A DNA stretch of 64,000 nucleotides from Bacillus timonensis. GTDB taxonomy: Bacteria; Bacillota; Bacilli; Bacillales; Bacillaceae_L. Position 1 is the stretch's first letter. Each line of letters starts with the position of its first letter. The DNA lies in contig NZ_HE610985.1 of assembly GCF_000285535.1 (NCBI RefSeq), positions 1,170,677 through 1,234,676 of the forward strand, given 5' to 3'. The translations under genes were made by a program, and so were the position numbers. The notes under the pieces were generated by a model. It was given only the letters and a program-made list of their open reading frames with translations. It was not told the DNA's origin and searched no databases. This document shows, in pieces, positions 42,432-51,811 of this stretch.

Positions 42432-43690
42432 TTAAATTTTGAATTTTTTAATATAGTCCTTACCAATATTATGTTTTACCATTCCATCTTCTTCATGCTT
42501 TCCAACACTTACCATGTGTTTTTCCAAAAAAGTTTCATCCATTTTAAAGGCATCCTCTAGATTAGAAGGTATGTGAAAGTCTCTTATCTTTTGATATTTT
42601 GTTTTCGTGTGTTGTTTTAATATCCCGAAAGCTATAAGTGATTGTAGATATTCTTCAATAGCAATAGAATATTGTGTATGAAAAACTAACGGCAGCTGTC
42701 TGATTACAATATCCTTTGAAGAAATTCTCTTTGAAATCACCTCCATTACTGTAGAAAAAAAGAAGGTATCCCCTATTCGAAGTAAGAGCAAAAGATCAAG
42801 CAAAATCCACATTTGCCATATCATTGGTGGTGTATGGAACCAATAACCTGATTTAACAGGTACCCCCGCTTCAGCCGGGATATAGGACGGCGGTATTCGC
42901 TCTTGATACAAGGTAGTTAAAAATGAAGCAAGTTGATTGGTTGAATATGCGGAGTAACATAGTCTCCACGTATGTTTTTTCCTTACCCACGAATTTGGCA
43001 TGGTAAACATAGAATTGTCCAATACTAGTAGCCTTGAAAAAGATATCACATTCTCTTTATAAAAGTTTATTGAACAAAAGGTTTCACTTGTTGTAAAAGG
43101 TTGTAAATTGGATAGTTTTACAAATGTAGAGGTAGTAGGGCAGTAATATAGGATACTAGGTTGAATTGGTTGATTGAAGGATGTAGCAAAAAGCCATTGA
43201 AATGGTGAAAGTCGCACAGAAGATGCGGATATTCGTTTAAACCATTTTGCGCCTAGAATCCAAATGGGTACAATTCCTATATTTTTATAAGAATCTGATC
43301 TCTTTTTAAATAATTGGTAATCGATTTGAGAGCATTGGTACTCAATAGCATACCGTTTGTTTTCGAGGGTTACTAGAAGGTCTGGGCGTTGTGAAATGTC
43401 GGGTAAAAATGGCTCGAGCTTAACATCATAGCCTTGTGCTTGAAACCAATGATAAAGCTGTCTTTTACCATTAAGGTGGTATTCAGTCTCAGGTTCGGTT
43501 TTAACCGTGCATTCCGCTCCCTTAAGATGTGCAAAATGGTGTGTTTTTTTCATACCCGCTTTAAGCTGTACTTTGTTACGACACGCGGGACAAAAAAGAT
43601 TTCACTGCTACGAAGTTCAAGCAAACTTGAGCGCTCCCATTTTTCCGCTAATGAAATATATTCTCCATTTTCACGTAATGCAACAAACAC
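42432..43690 (-). pseudogene. coiA: CoiA competence protein gene with -1 frameshift in a T6 tract
   Basis: The start is GTG 43690, eight bases from AAGGAG. The first frame gives MFVALRENGEYISLAEKW ... SSEIFF, then at 43594-43599 (T6 on the minus strand) it leaves the CoiA frame and stops at 43550. One base over, the true frame continues FCPACRNKVQLKAGMKKTHHFAHLKG (zinc-type CxxC and the HFAH motif) and RYAIEYQCSQIDYQLFKKR, the nuclease-like core, to TAA-side end 42432. Seven T would restore one protein of about 419 residues. CoiA aids DNA uptake and recombination in competence. Either the gene is off, is slippage-regulated, or the base was lost in sequencing. Confidence 0.82.
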
Positions 43691-43790
43691 GGCATCAACT
43701 CCTTATTCTATTTATTGCTTGCCCTTTAAAATTAGCATAGTTGTTATGTATGTACAATTTAAAAATTATGAACTTTTTACGCAAATCAAA

Positions 43791-43823
43791 AAAGCCGATT
43801 CCACGAAATGAAATCGACTTTTC
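43791..43823 (-). terminator. Terminator of mecA
   Basis: Minus strand AAAAGTCGATT / AATCGGCTTTT arms (one mismatch) with loop TCATTTCGTGG and TTTTTTG tail. Confidence 0.8.
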
Positions 43824-43824
43824 C

Positions 43825-44493
43825 TTAGAGTGAGAAATATTTAACCATTTCTTCTAGCGCATTCTCATTAATAATCTTTTTACCATACTCTTCAATTCTA
43901 TGAACAGATAATGCTGATTCTTGCCCATACTCCAAGACGATACTAAGCATGTCTTCAAGTTCATCCTCTGTGTAGACTTCCTCATTGAACTCAATGAATA
44001 AGTAATACTTATTTTCAAATGAGTACAATGAATTATTAAGTCCCTCAAGTTGGATACGATGTGCAAGTGAAATCACATCTTCAAAATCATTAAATCGAAT
44101 TAAAAATTGAAAGTTTTCTTCCTCAAATTCCTCAACAAAATCCTTGTCTTCGTATTTGGAATGAAATTGTTGATCGAGTAAAGATTCAATCTTTTCGTCA
44201 ACTGGAATTTTATCATCGCCAACAGGAAGCTCATATTTGTTCCCATCTTTAGATAGCTGTGCTCGTGTAACAAGAACCTCTAACCCTTTTTCTAACGCCT
44301 GGACTTGGATCCATAGTGGACCATCAATCGTGAATTCTTCTTCCTGGTGGATTTCGTCCATCATTTCCCAAAAGAGCTCTTCACTTCGCTCCCGGTTATA
44401 CCAGATTTCTTCACGTTCAAATCCACGTTGTTCTATGTCATTATATGAAATATAGAATTTTACTGTATGTTCGTTGATTCTTTCGATTTCCAT
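43825..44493 (-). CDS. mecA: Adaptor protein MecA
   Basis: 222 residues. N-terminal substrate domain MEIERINEHTVKFYISYNDIEQRGF, an acidic linker around residues 115-130, and the C-terminal ClpC-binding domain from FLIRFNDFEDVISLAHRI to SVHRIEEYGKKIINENA. It targets ComK and other clients to ClpCP. The same window has Spx and SpxH, so three proteolysis components are together. Confidence 0.96.
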   Translation of the reverse strand: MEIERINEHTVKFYISYNDIEQRGFEREEIWYNRERSEELFWEMMDEIHQEEEFTIDGPLWIQVQALEKGLEVLVTRAQLSKDGNKYELPVGDDKIPVDEKIESLLDQQFHSKYEDKDFVEEFEEENFQFLIRFNDFEDVISLAHRIQLEGLNNSLYSFENKYYLFIEFNEEVYTEDELEDMLSIVLEYGQESALSVHRIEEYGKKIINENALEEMVKYFSL

Positions 44494-44802
44494 TACAGAA
44501 CCTCTCCCTTCTTGCTCAGATTTTTGAAGGGACGTTATACCCCCGAGCCAGATGCCCTTTTATTCACTTTTCCCATAATTGCTGTAGAATAATCTCAGTC
44601 TAGAAAAAAGCCTATGTCTTGTACTTTTATTTTATGTTAAAAGATATAAGAATGGAAATAAAAAAGATGATTTTTACAAAAACAGTTAATCTGCCCGGTT
44701 TTCATTCATTCCATGAATGTGGTTAAGTTTATTTGGGTGCCTTCTGTTTTGTACCATTATAATACGAAATACGAAAGAAAACGAGGAAAATGTCCTATTA
44801 AA
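44494..44802. other. Gene-free spacer between spx and mecA
   Basis: I see no coding frame with a start site in this 310-base stretch. It must hold the mecA promoter. One perfect inverted repeat CATTCAT-TCC-ATGAATG (44703-44719) could be an operator. Otherwise AT-rich. Confidence 0.5.
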
Positions 44803-44836
44803 GAAAAAAACTTCCACAAATTTATTGTAGAAGTTT
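44803..44836 (-). terminator. Terminator of spx
   Basis: AAACTTCTACAA / TTGTGGAAGTTT stem (one wobble), loop TAAAT, then TTTTTTC on the minus strand. Confidence 0.9.
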
Positions 44837-44843
44837 CTTGATG

Positions 44844-45239
44844 TTAGTTTACTAATCGTTGTGCTTCTTTTAGTTGGAAGGTACGAACTTTTCTCGGTAG
44901 GAATCGGCGAATTTCGTCCTCATTATATCCAACTTGAAGTCTTTTTTCATCGATGATAATTGGTCGACGAAGAAGACCCGGATTGTCTTGAATTAATTTG
45001 TATAAATCCTGAAGAGGCATTGTCTCAAGATTTACATTTAATTTTTGGAATACTTTAGAACGAGTTGAAATAATTTCATCTGTTCCATCTTCCGTCATAC
45101 GTAAAATTTCTTTGATCTCTTCGATTGAAAGAGAATCTGAAATAATGTTTCTTTCTTGGAATGGAATATGATTTTCCTCTAACCATGCCTTCGCTTTACG
45201 GCAGGAAGTACAGCTTGGAGAAGTATAAAGAGTAACCAT
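44844..45239 (-). CDS. spx: Redox-sensing transcription regulator Spx
   Basis: 131 residues from ATG 45239, the exact family length; the in-frame start 12 bases upstream has no site. ArsC-like fold with the redox pair Cys10-Cys13 in [39 protein letters not shown], and the C-terminal degron-like end EAQRLVN used by ClpXP with SpxH. Disulfide stress oxidises CxxC and lets Spx act with RNA polymerase alpha subunit. Confidence 0.97.
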   Translation of the reverse strand: MVTLYTSPSCTSCRKAKAWLEENHIPFQERNIISDSLSIEEIKEILRMTEDGTDEIISTRSKVFQKLNVNLETMPLQDLYKLIQDNPGLLRRPIIIDEKRLQVGYNEDEIRRFLPRKVRTFQLKEAQRLVN

Positions 45240-45475
45240 TAACCTTATCACTCCCTTAAAAGTAGATTATTACTTAACAATCAGCATGATTGGTCATGGA
45301 TGTATATGCTAAATTAAAATTAATTTAATTAAGTAATTTCTTTAATTATTATACCTCAAATTTTCTGAGAAAGATAGACAATTTTGAAGAAAACTTTAGA
45401 ATCATGAAAACCTTATAGTTCTTTGGCTCTATTATGGAAAGTAATTAAAAATCACTGCTCTTTTCATAGCAAAAC

Positions 45476-46051
45476 TCACTCATTTTTTAATATATCCCGA
45501 TTATCATTATTATCGTTAAATGATAATACTTGATCAACATCTTGGTAAGATTCCCCATAAAATTCTTTATCCTTGTATTTATGAATTTCTTCATATGTTT
45601 CTCTCATTGCTTGATATATACTTTCTTCAGATTCGTTTGTCGGTGACCAATAAAGAATCTCCATTTGATTTAATTCATTTGTTGCCAAAGATTTTCGTTC
45701 ATAACCAATTGAAGAAGCATGTTCAAAACCTTCTCGCTTATAAAATTTCAGCCTTTTTCCAGTGTCTGTATCTTCATAGTTGACTGGTTCAACTTCAAGG
45801 ATAATCGGTTTTCCTTTTTTCTTTAATTTTTCGATAAGTTTATGCCCTAGACCTTGTCCACGGGACTCTTTTGAAACAAAAAGGTAATCAATAAAGATAA
45901 AATGCTCAAGTTCAGCATACATGAGGACATGGTATGGTCCTTCGTCTTTGTAGTAAATGTCCCCTTTTTCCTTCAATAGTGTTTCCATATGTTCTTTAGA
46001 TTTCATTTCTTCAATTGGAAAATACTGATTTAGTTTCTCATACCAGTTCAT
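45476..46051 (-). CDS. yjbC: GNAT-family acetyltransferase YjbC
   Basis: 191 residues. GNAT core: YHVLMYAELEHFIFIDYLFVSKESRGQGLGHKLIEKL with the acetyl-CoA loop SRGQGLG, then LEVEPVNYEDTDTGKRLKFYKREGF. In B. subtilis yjbC is the gene directly upstream of spx and can be co-transcribed with it under stress; here 236 bases separate them. The acidic C-terminal 60 residues are outside the GNAT fold. Confidence 0.9.
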   Translation of the reverse strand: MNWYEKLNQYFPIEEMKSKEHMETLLKEKGDIYYKDEGPYHVLMYAELEHFIFIDYLFVSKESRGQGLGHKLIEKLKKKGKPIILEVEPVNYEDTDTGKRLKFYKREGFEHASSIGYERKSLATNELNQMEILYWSPTNESEESIYQAMRETYEEIHKYKDKEFYGESYQDVDQVLSFNDNNDNRDILKNE

Positions 46052-46195
46052 ACATCTGCTCCTTGTACTTTTTATAAAACAACCTTAGTGTATGCAAGTT
46101 ACATGATTTTGTTCTAATTTTAAATATTCCCTCTTTTATTAAGAGTAAACTTGGAATAGAATAGAAATAAGGTTAATCGAATCGGAGGGATATTC

Positions 46196-46381
46196 ATGGC
46201 AAGTTACATAATGGATTTAGGTCTTATTGCTGTTCTGGTCATTGGTATTACTGCTTTGATGGGTGTTATGGCAAACGGTGTTGGGGAAAGAGTATTTGGA
46301 GGCAAATCTGGTTCTACTATTGTAAATCGTGATTTACAAGTAAAAGCTGGTTGGAAAAGCGTTGGCGGAAGAAAAAAATAA
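46196..46381 (+). CDS. Small single-helix membrane protein
   Basis: 61 residues; ATG after CGGAGGGATATTC. One helix LGLIAVLVIGITALMGVMA (7-25) is followed by a Gly/Lys-rich cytoplasmic tail VFGGKSGSTIVNRDLQVKAGWKSVGGRKK. No family is recognised. It has its own terminator and strong translation signals, so it is likely real. Confidence 0.7.
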   Translation: MASYIMDLGLIAVLVIGITALMGVMANGVGERVFGGKSGSTIVNRDLQVKAGWKSVGGRKK

Positions 46382-46389
46382 AAAGTGAT

Positions 46390-46422
46390 AGCTGGTCCAA
46401 CATTTTGGGACCAGCTTTTTTC
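46390..46422. terminator. Terminator after the small membrane protein
   Basis: AGCTGGTCCCA-type arms (AGCTGGTCC / GGACCAGCT), loop AACATTTTG, T-run TTTTTT. Confidence 0.92.
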
Positions 46423-46442
46423 TAATTTTTAGACGAGCCTTT

Positions 46443-47642
46443 TTATGGTGTATAATCTACACCTTTTGTATAGCTGTTAGCCGCATTCCATAGTAAGAAC
46501 TCATTGATTCCTTGGTCTTGCAAGCCTTTAATTTGGGCTTCTATTTCCTCTTTTCCATATACTGTGTAATTACCCTTTCCAAGCCAGCTTGCTGTGAAAT
46601 CTTGCAGCCACGGTCTTGAAATCGGTCTATTTTCAATTTGATTAAGCTTTTGATTTTCGACTTTTGCATATTCAGAAACCAAGCGATATGGTTCTATGTC
46701 AGGACGAGGTATTCCAAAATAAGACGTCCAATGACTAGGATAAATCATCGATGAAATAACATCCACATGCTCTGATATTTTTGAGAAGTTTTGGCCGATA
46801 CCAGGAGCCTCTGGTAAAGTTGCGGTATATCCAAAAATATCAACCGAAACCTTGACATTATATGGCTCTAATTTTTCTTTCGCATATGCTACAAAATCCG
46901 TAACAGCGGCTACTCGTTTTTGAACATTCGTAAGACTCGATTGTTCATATTCCCCATAGTCATAAGTTAAGGAACGATCCCTTTTCTCAAATCCTTCAGG
47001 AAAGCGAACATAGTCAAATTGAATCTCTTGGAATCCAAGTTTCGCTGCTTCAATAGCAATTCCCACGTTATGATCCCAAACCTCTTTTAAAAAAGGATTA
47101 ACAAACGCTTCCCCTCGTCCATTCGTCCAAACCTTATCTCCATCTTTAAACGATAATTCCGGTCGTTGCGTTGCTAATACAGAGTCCTTAAATACAACAA
47201 CCCTTGCGATTGGATAAATTTGCTTCTCTTCAAGCTTTTTAAGCATGGCTGTCGGGTCTTTAATATAATCCTTGCTAATGCTTTTATATGGTGAACCCTC
47301 AGGTGGCACATATGTTAAATATCCAAAGTCATCCTTTACATCAATAACCATTGCATTTAGGTCAGTCCCATCTATTAATTGCACAAGCTGAGAAAAACGA
47401 TCACCCCCAGCTGAATGGGCAGATGCATATATCCCTCTAATTGCGTCTGGGTATTCAAAATGATACCCAGAATTAAATTCAAAACGGGTTACCATTTCGG
47501 GGATTGTTTTTTTGGGCATTTCCAATTTGCTTGTTGGATGAGAAACCATAGGAAAAATTTGATTTTCTGCTGAACCAGCTTGGTTTACATAAAAAATACC
47601 AAAAACAATAATAATCACTAGAAAAGAGATATTCTTTTTCAT
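46443..47642 (-). CDS. DUF4015 putative glycoside hydrolase (GHL type), exported
   Basis: 399 residues from ATG 47642, behind AAGGAGGAACAC. Signal peptide or anchor KKNISFLVIIIVFGIFYV, then the beta/alpha barrel: RGIYASAHSAGGDRFSQLV, AMVIDVKDDFGYLTYV, YPIARVVVFKD, GFQEIQFDYVRFPEGFE, VSVDIFGYTAT and VISSMIYPSHW. The Asp/Glu-bearing strand ends resemble family GH13-like/GHL hydrolases that act on cell-wall glycans. Substrate unknown. It is monocistronic downstream of oppF. Confidence 0.85.
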   Translation of the reverse strand: MKKNISFLVIIIVFGIFYVNQAGSAENQIFPMVSHPTSKLEMPKKTIPEMVTRFEFNSGYHFEYPDAIRGIYASAHSAGGDRFSQLVQLIDGTDLNAMVIDVKDDFGYLTYVPPEGSPYKSISKDYIKDPTAMLKKLEEKQIYPIARVVVFKDSVLATQRPELSFKDGDKVWTNGRGEAFVNPFLKEVWDHNVGIAIEAAKLGFQEIQFDYVRFPEGFEKRDRSLTYDYGEYEQSSLTNVQKRVAAVTDFVAYAKEKLEPYNVKVSVDIFGYTATLPEAPGIGQNFSKISEHVDVISSMIYPSHWTSYFGIPRPDIEPYRLVSEYAKVENQKLNQIENRPISRPWLQDFTASWLGKGNYTVYGKEEIEAQIKGLQDQGINEFLLWNAANSYTKGVDYTP

Positions 47643-47813
47643 GTGTTCCTCCTTCCTTCTTACTAATGTCATTGTAAATGAATTTTCCAGGAAATAATAC
47701 AAATTTAGACAAAACCCTCAAAAAATTCGGATATATTCAATTGTATGAGGTATTTGCCTGTTTATTTATAGTCTAGTTATAAAACTATTCGTTATTAGTG
47801 GTAAATCCACACA

Positions 47814-47845
47814 AAAAAATAGCCTTCATTATGAAGGCCATTTAA
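47814..47845 (-). terminator. Terminator of the opp operon
   Basis: AAATGGCCTTCA / TGAAGGCTATTT stem with loop TAA and TTTTTTG on the minus strand. Confidence 0.88.
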
Positions 47846-48780
47846 CTATATTTTTCTTTATATTCTTTGTATTCCTTTTCTGAACAAGCAACGAGATGTC
47901 CCGGGGTGATTTCACGAAGTTTTACTTCTTCATTATCTGAATAACCATGTTCTTTCGGGTCATAAATAAGTCTTTTTCTATTTCGTTCATAGTCCGGGTC
48001 TGGCATAGGAATTGCAGATAACAATGACTTTGTATATGGATGAATCGGATTTTTATACAAGTCATTGGCATCGGCTAATTCAACAATTTTCCCGAAATAC
48101 ATAACTCCAATTCGGTCACTAATATATTTTACCATCGACAAATCATGTGCAATAAATAAATATGTCAGCCCTTTTTCTATTTGTAGCTTCCTCAAGAGGT
48201 TAACGACTTGAGCTTGAATAGAAACATCTAAAGCTGAAATTGGTTCATCAGCAATAATGAAATCTGGTTTTACGGCAAGTGCACGAGCAATTCCAATACG
48301 TTGACGTTGTCCACCAGAGAATTCATGAGGATATCGATTTGCATGCTCGCGATTTAACCCAACGGTTTCAAGCAGGGAATAAACTTGTTCCATTCGTTCG
48401 GATTTATTTTTGGCAAGTCCATGGATATCAATTCCTTCAGCGATGATATCTGCAACTGTCATTCTTGGATTTAGAGATGCATATGGATCTTGGAAAATCA
48501 TTTGCATCTTACGGTTGAATTTTTTTAATTCACTTTTTGATTTTTTTCCATGAACATTCTCCCCGTTAAAAAGAACTTCTCCACCTGTAGCATTATACAA
48601 TCGGATGATTGTTCTCCCAGTCGTTGATTTGCCACACCCAGACTCCCCAACTAAACCAAGCGTTTCACCTTTGTATATATCAAATGTTATCCCATCAACA
48701 GCTTTTACCATGTTTGGTTTACCAACATTAAAATATTGCTTCAAATTTTTGATTTCAACTAATTTCTGTTTTTCAGCCAT
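47842..48780 (-). CDS. oppF: Oligopeptide ABC transporter ATP-binding protein OppF
   Basis: 312 residues from ATG 48780, which follows the oppD stop TGA by one base; ATG codons at 48789 and 48792 are alternatives. Walker A GESGCGKSTTGR, signature FSGGQRQRIGIARAL, Walker B FIIADEPISALD, and the OppF-type C-terminus NPIHPYTKSLLSAIPMPDP. Together with OppD it powers peptide import. Confidence 0.95.
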   Translation of the reverse strand: MAEKQKLVEIKNLKQYFNVGKPNMVKAVDGITFDIYKGETLGLVGESGCGKSTTGRTIIRLYNATGGEVLFNGENVHGKKSKSELKKFNRKMQMIFQDPYASLNPRMTVADIIAEGIDIHGLAKNKSERMEQVYSLLETVGLNREHANRYPHEFSGGQRQRIGIARALAVKPDFIIADEPISALDVSIQAQVVNLLRKLQIEKGLTYLFIAHDLSMVKYISDRIGVMYFGKIVELADANDLYKNPIHPYTKSLLSAIPMPDPDYERNRKRLIYDPKEHGYSDNEEVKLREITPGHLVACSEKEYKEYKEKYS

Positions 48781-48781
48781 T

Positions 48782-49837
48782 TCATTCATCATCCTTTCCC
48801 TGTGAATCGGATGAGAAGTTTTTCATTCGACGCTTGACCGCTTCTGGCGGCTCCACTTTAGGCGCATCAGGATGAAGAAGCCAGGTAGCAGCGTAGTGCG
48901 TGTCAGAAACCTTAAACATTGGTGGTTCAATCTCATAATCAATTTTCATCGCATAACGGTTTCTTGGAGCAAAAGCGTCCCCTTTTGGTGGATTTGTAAG
49001 GTCAGGTGGTGAACCTGGTATTGCCATTAACTCCGTTTTATTATCATTGTCTAAGCTCGGCATTGACGACAATAAACCCCAAGTATACGGATGTTTAGGA
49101 TTATAAAATATCTCATCTACAGTACCTGTTTCTACGATTTTCCCTGCATACATAACTGCAACTCTGTCCGCGACATTAGCTACAACACCTAAATCATGAG
49201 TGATAAAAATAATAGATGTTTCTAATTTTTTTTGGAGATCCTTCATTAATTCCAAGATTTGAGCTTGGATTGTCACATCCAAAGCAGTGGTTGGTTCGTC
49301 AGCAATTAATAATTTTGGACTTGAAGCTAATGCAATCGCAATCATTGCACGCTGCCTCATTCCCCCACTAAATTCATGGGGATATTGATTTACCCTTTTC
49401 TCAGGGCTAGGTATTCCAACTAGTCGAAGAAGCTCGATTGCGCGATCCTTAGCATTTCCTTTTGACATATTTTGATGCTTTGTTAAAACCTCCATAATCT
49501 GCATGCCAACCTTCATTGTTGGGTTAAGGGAGGTCATTGGATCCTGAAAGATCATTCCAATATCTTTTCCACGAATTTTTTCCATTTCCTTATCTGTTTT
49601 CGAAACAAGATCTTCACCATCAAACAGGATTTGTCCATTCGTAATTTTTCCAGGTGGCATCGGAATCAACTTCATAATGGTCTGAGAAGTTACACTCTTC
49701 CCTGACCCTGATTCCCCAACAATCGCAAGCGTTTCACCCTTATATAAGTCAAAATTCACACCGCGTACCGCTTTTACTTCACCGGCATAAGTTTGAAACG
49801 AAACTTCAAGGTCTTTTACTTCCAATAACTTTTCCAT
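48782..49837 (-). CDS. oppD: Oligopeptide ABC transporter ATP-binding protein OppD
   Basis: 351 residues. Walker [13 protein letters not shown], signature [15 protein letters not shown], Walker [20 protein letters not shown]-loop FITHDLG; the C-terminal Opp extension [18 protein letters not shown] is present. It has one Cys-free C-terminal cluster region: the iron-sulfur-like Cys motif seen in many OppD (RC.F..RC) reads DAFAPRNRY, so those cysteines are missing here. Confidence 0.95.
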   Translation of the reverse strand: MEKLLEVKDLEVSFQTYAGEVKAVRGVNFDLYKGETLAIVGESGSGKSVTSQTIMKLIPMPPGKITNGQILFDGEDLVSKTDKEMEKIRGKDIGMIFQDPMTSLNPTMKVGMQIMEVLTKHQNMSKGNAKDRAIELLRLVGIPSPEKRVNQYPHEFSGGMRQRAMIAIALASSPKLLIADEPTTALDVTIQAQILELMKDLQKKLETSIIFITHDLGVVANVADRVAVMYAGKIVETGTVDEIFYNPKHPYTWGLLSSMPSLDNDNKTELMAIPGSPPDLTNPPKGDAFAPRNRYAMKIDYEIEPPMFKVSDTHYAATWLLHPDAPKVEPPEAVKRRMKNFSSDSQGKDDE

Positions 49838-49849
49838 TTACTCACTCCC

Positions 49850-50767
49850 TTACTTGCGCAGCCTAGGGTCTAATGCGTCTCGCATTCCATCGCCAATTAC
49901 GTTAAATGCAAAGATTGTGATACAGATCAAAGTCGCTGGGAAAAACAAACGCCATGGATAATATTCAAAAGCAGGTAGGCCTTCAGAGGCCATCGTTCCC
50001 CAACTGGCAAGTGGAACTTGTACACCAAGTCCGAGATAGCTCAAAAAGGATTCAGTAAAGATAGCATTTGGGATTGTTAGTGTCATTGTAACCAAAATAG
50101 GGCCCATTGAATTTGGAATCAAATGTTTAAACATGATTCGCTTAATATCTGCCCCTAATGTTTGTGCTGCAAGGACATATTCCTGATACTTTAACTGAAG
50201 AACTTGTCCTCTAACAATCCGAGCCATGTTAATCCAGCCTGTAATTGTCATGGCAATAATCATCGTACCTAATCCTTGTTCAAGTATAACCATAAGTAAA
50301 ATTACTAATAGCAAATAAGGAACACCGTATAAAATGTCCGCTACTCTCATCATGAATTCGTCAACTTTACCACCCATATAACCTGATATTCCACCCCATA
50401 AAACGCCGATAACAAGATCTATAAGCGCTGCTGCAAGTCCAATAAATAAAGAAATCCGCGCTCCCTGCCATGTCCTTGTAAAAACATCTCTTCCTAGCTC
50501 ATCAGTTCCAAACCAATGTACACTAGAAGGTGCCTCATTGGCGTGGGCAAGGTCTGTTGTTCGATAATCAAATTCATTCATCATTGGGCCAATAATAGCC
50601 ATAATTAATAAAAGAATTAATAGAACAATACCAGCTAATGCAAGTTTATTTTTCTTAAATCTAGAAGTGACATCCTTCCAAAATGATAAACTTGGTTTTG
50701 AAATTTTTTCAGCTTCATTCTCATTTGTTATAGCAGGTGTAAACAATTCCTTTGGAATATTCTGCAT
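49850..50767 (-). CDS. oppC: Oligopeptide ABC transporter permease OppC
   Basis: 305 residues, six helices plus an N-terminal cytoplasmic segment. HWFGTDELGRDVFTRTWQGARISL is the OppC signature, and the EAA loop reads EYVLAAQTLGADIKRIMFKHLIPN. Three bases separate it from oppB. Forms the membrane channel with OppB. Confidence 0.95.
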   Translation of the reverse strand: MQNIPKELFTPAITNENEAEKISKPSLSFWKDVTSRFKKNKLALAGIVLLILLLIMAIIGPMMNEFDYRTTDLAHANEAPSSVHWFGTDELGRDVFTRTWQGARISLFIGLAAALIDLVIGVLWGGISGYMGGKVDEFMMRVADILYGVPYLLLVILLMVILEQGLGTMIIAMTITGWINMARIVRGQVLQLKYQEYVLAAQTLGADIKRIMFKHLIPNSMGPILVTMTLTIPNAIFTESFLSYLGLGVQVPLASWGTMASEGLPAFEYYPWRLFFPATLICITIFAFNVIGDGMRDALDPRLRK

Positions 50768-50770
50768 AAG

Positions 50771-51715
50771 TTACTCTCCTTTCTTCGCACCAGAAAGCTT
50801 GATGCGAGGATCAATGAATCCGTACAAAATATCGACAAGGAGAACAGAAATCAACAGTAAGATACTATAAAAAACAGTAACCCCCATAATGACCGTGTAA
50901 TCACGGTTTGTGATACTCGTTACAAATTCGTCCCCTAATCCAGGTATTCCAAAGATCTTCTCAATCACAAAACTACCAGTTAAGATTCCTGCCGTTAGAG
51001 GACCCATATAGGAAACAACAGGTAACATCGCATTACGAATTGTATGCTTAATCGTAATTGCACCTTTAGCTAACCCTTTCGCACGAGCCGTTTTTATGTA
51101 ATCATTACTTAATACCTCAAGCATGCTGGAACGAGTTAAGCGCGCAATAAATGCCATTGGTGAAGATGCTAATGCAATTGCAGGTAATATAGTATGCATA
51201 AATGATTCCCATCTAGCAACAGGAAAAAGATCTAGCTTAATGGCGAAAATATACTGTAAAACCGTAGCTAAAATAAAACTCGGCACAGAAATACCCAAAA
51301 CCGCTACTATCATTGCAGAATAATCCTGCCACTTATTATGATAAAGGGCTGCAATCACTCCTAAAACAACGCCAATTGCAATTGCTATGAGAATAGACTC
51401 AATCCCTAAAAAAAGAGAAATTGGAAATCCGTTATTTATGATTTCATTAACAGTCATAGCTTTATATTTAAATGATGGACCAAAATCCCATCTTGCCACA
51501 TCAAATAGATAACCAAAATACTGTTTGTACAAAGGTTGATCCAAACCATAATGGGCATTTAGAGCTGCTTCAATTTCTGGAGGGACATCCTTTTCTTTTG
51601 TAAATGGACCTCCCGGAGCCGCTTGCATTAAGAAAAATGTGGCGGTTACAATCAAGATGAGTGAAACGATCATATAGAGTAATCTCTTAATTATATATTT
51701 AGCCACTTCGTACAC
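50771..51715 (-). CDS. oppB: Oligopeptide ABC transporter permease OppB
   Basis: 314 residues. N-terminal [32 protein letters not shown], later the EAA loop [24 protein letters not shown] and [17 protein letters not shown]; all are OppB hallmarks. Channel partner of OppC. Separated from oppA by a hairpin at 51741-51772. Confidence 0.95.
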   Translation of the reverse strand: MYEVAKYIIKRLLYMIVSLILIVTATFFLMQAAPGGPFTKEKDVPPEIEAALNAHYGLDQPLYKQYFGYLFDVARWDFGPSFKYKAMTVNEIINNGFPISLFLGIESILIAIAIGVVLGVIAALYHNKWQDYSAMIVAVLGISVPSFILATVLQYIFAIKLDLFPVARWESFMHTILPAIALASSPMAFIARLTRSSMLEVLSNDYIKTARAKGLAKGAITIKHTIRNAMLPVVSYMGPLTAGILTGSFVIEKIFGIPGLGDEFVTSITNRDYTVIMGVTVFYSILLLISVLLVDILYGFIDPRIKLSGAKKGE

Positions 51716-51740
51716 CTCCTATTGCAATCACTTTTCAATA

Positions 51741-51772
51741 AGTAAGGTATATAGGCCAACTATATACCTTAC
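51741..51772 (-). promoter_or_regulatory. oppA-oppB intercistronic hairpin
   Basis: AGTAAGGTATATA / TATATACCTTACT, a perfect 13-bp stem with loop GTTGGCC read on the minus strand. No T-run follows. Such hairpins commonly stabilise the upstream binding-protein message and limit read-through, giving more OppA than permease. Confidence 0.8.
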
Positions 51773-51811
51773 TATGTTTATTCCTTATATTTGTGATTGC
51801 CTATTTTGCCA

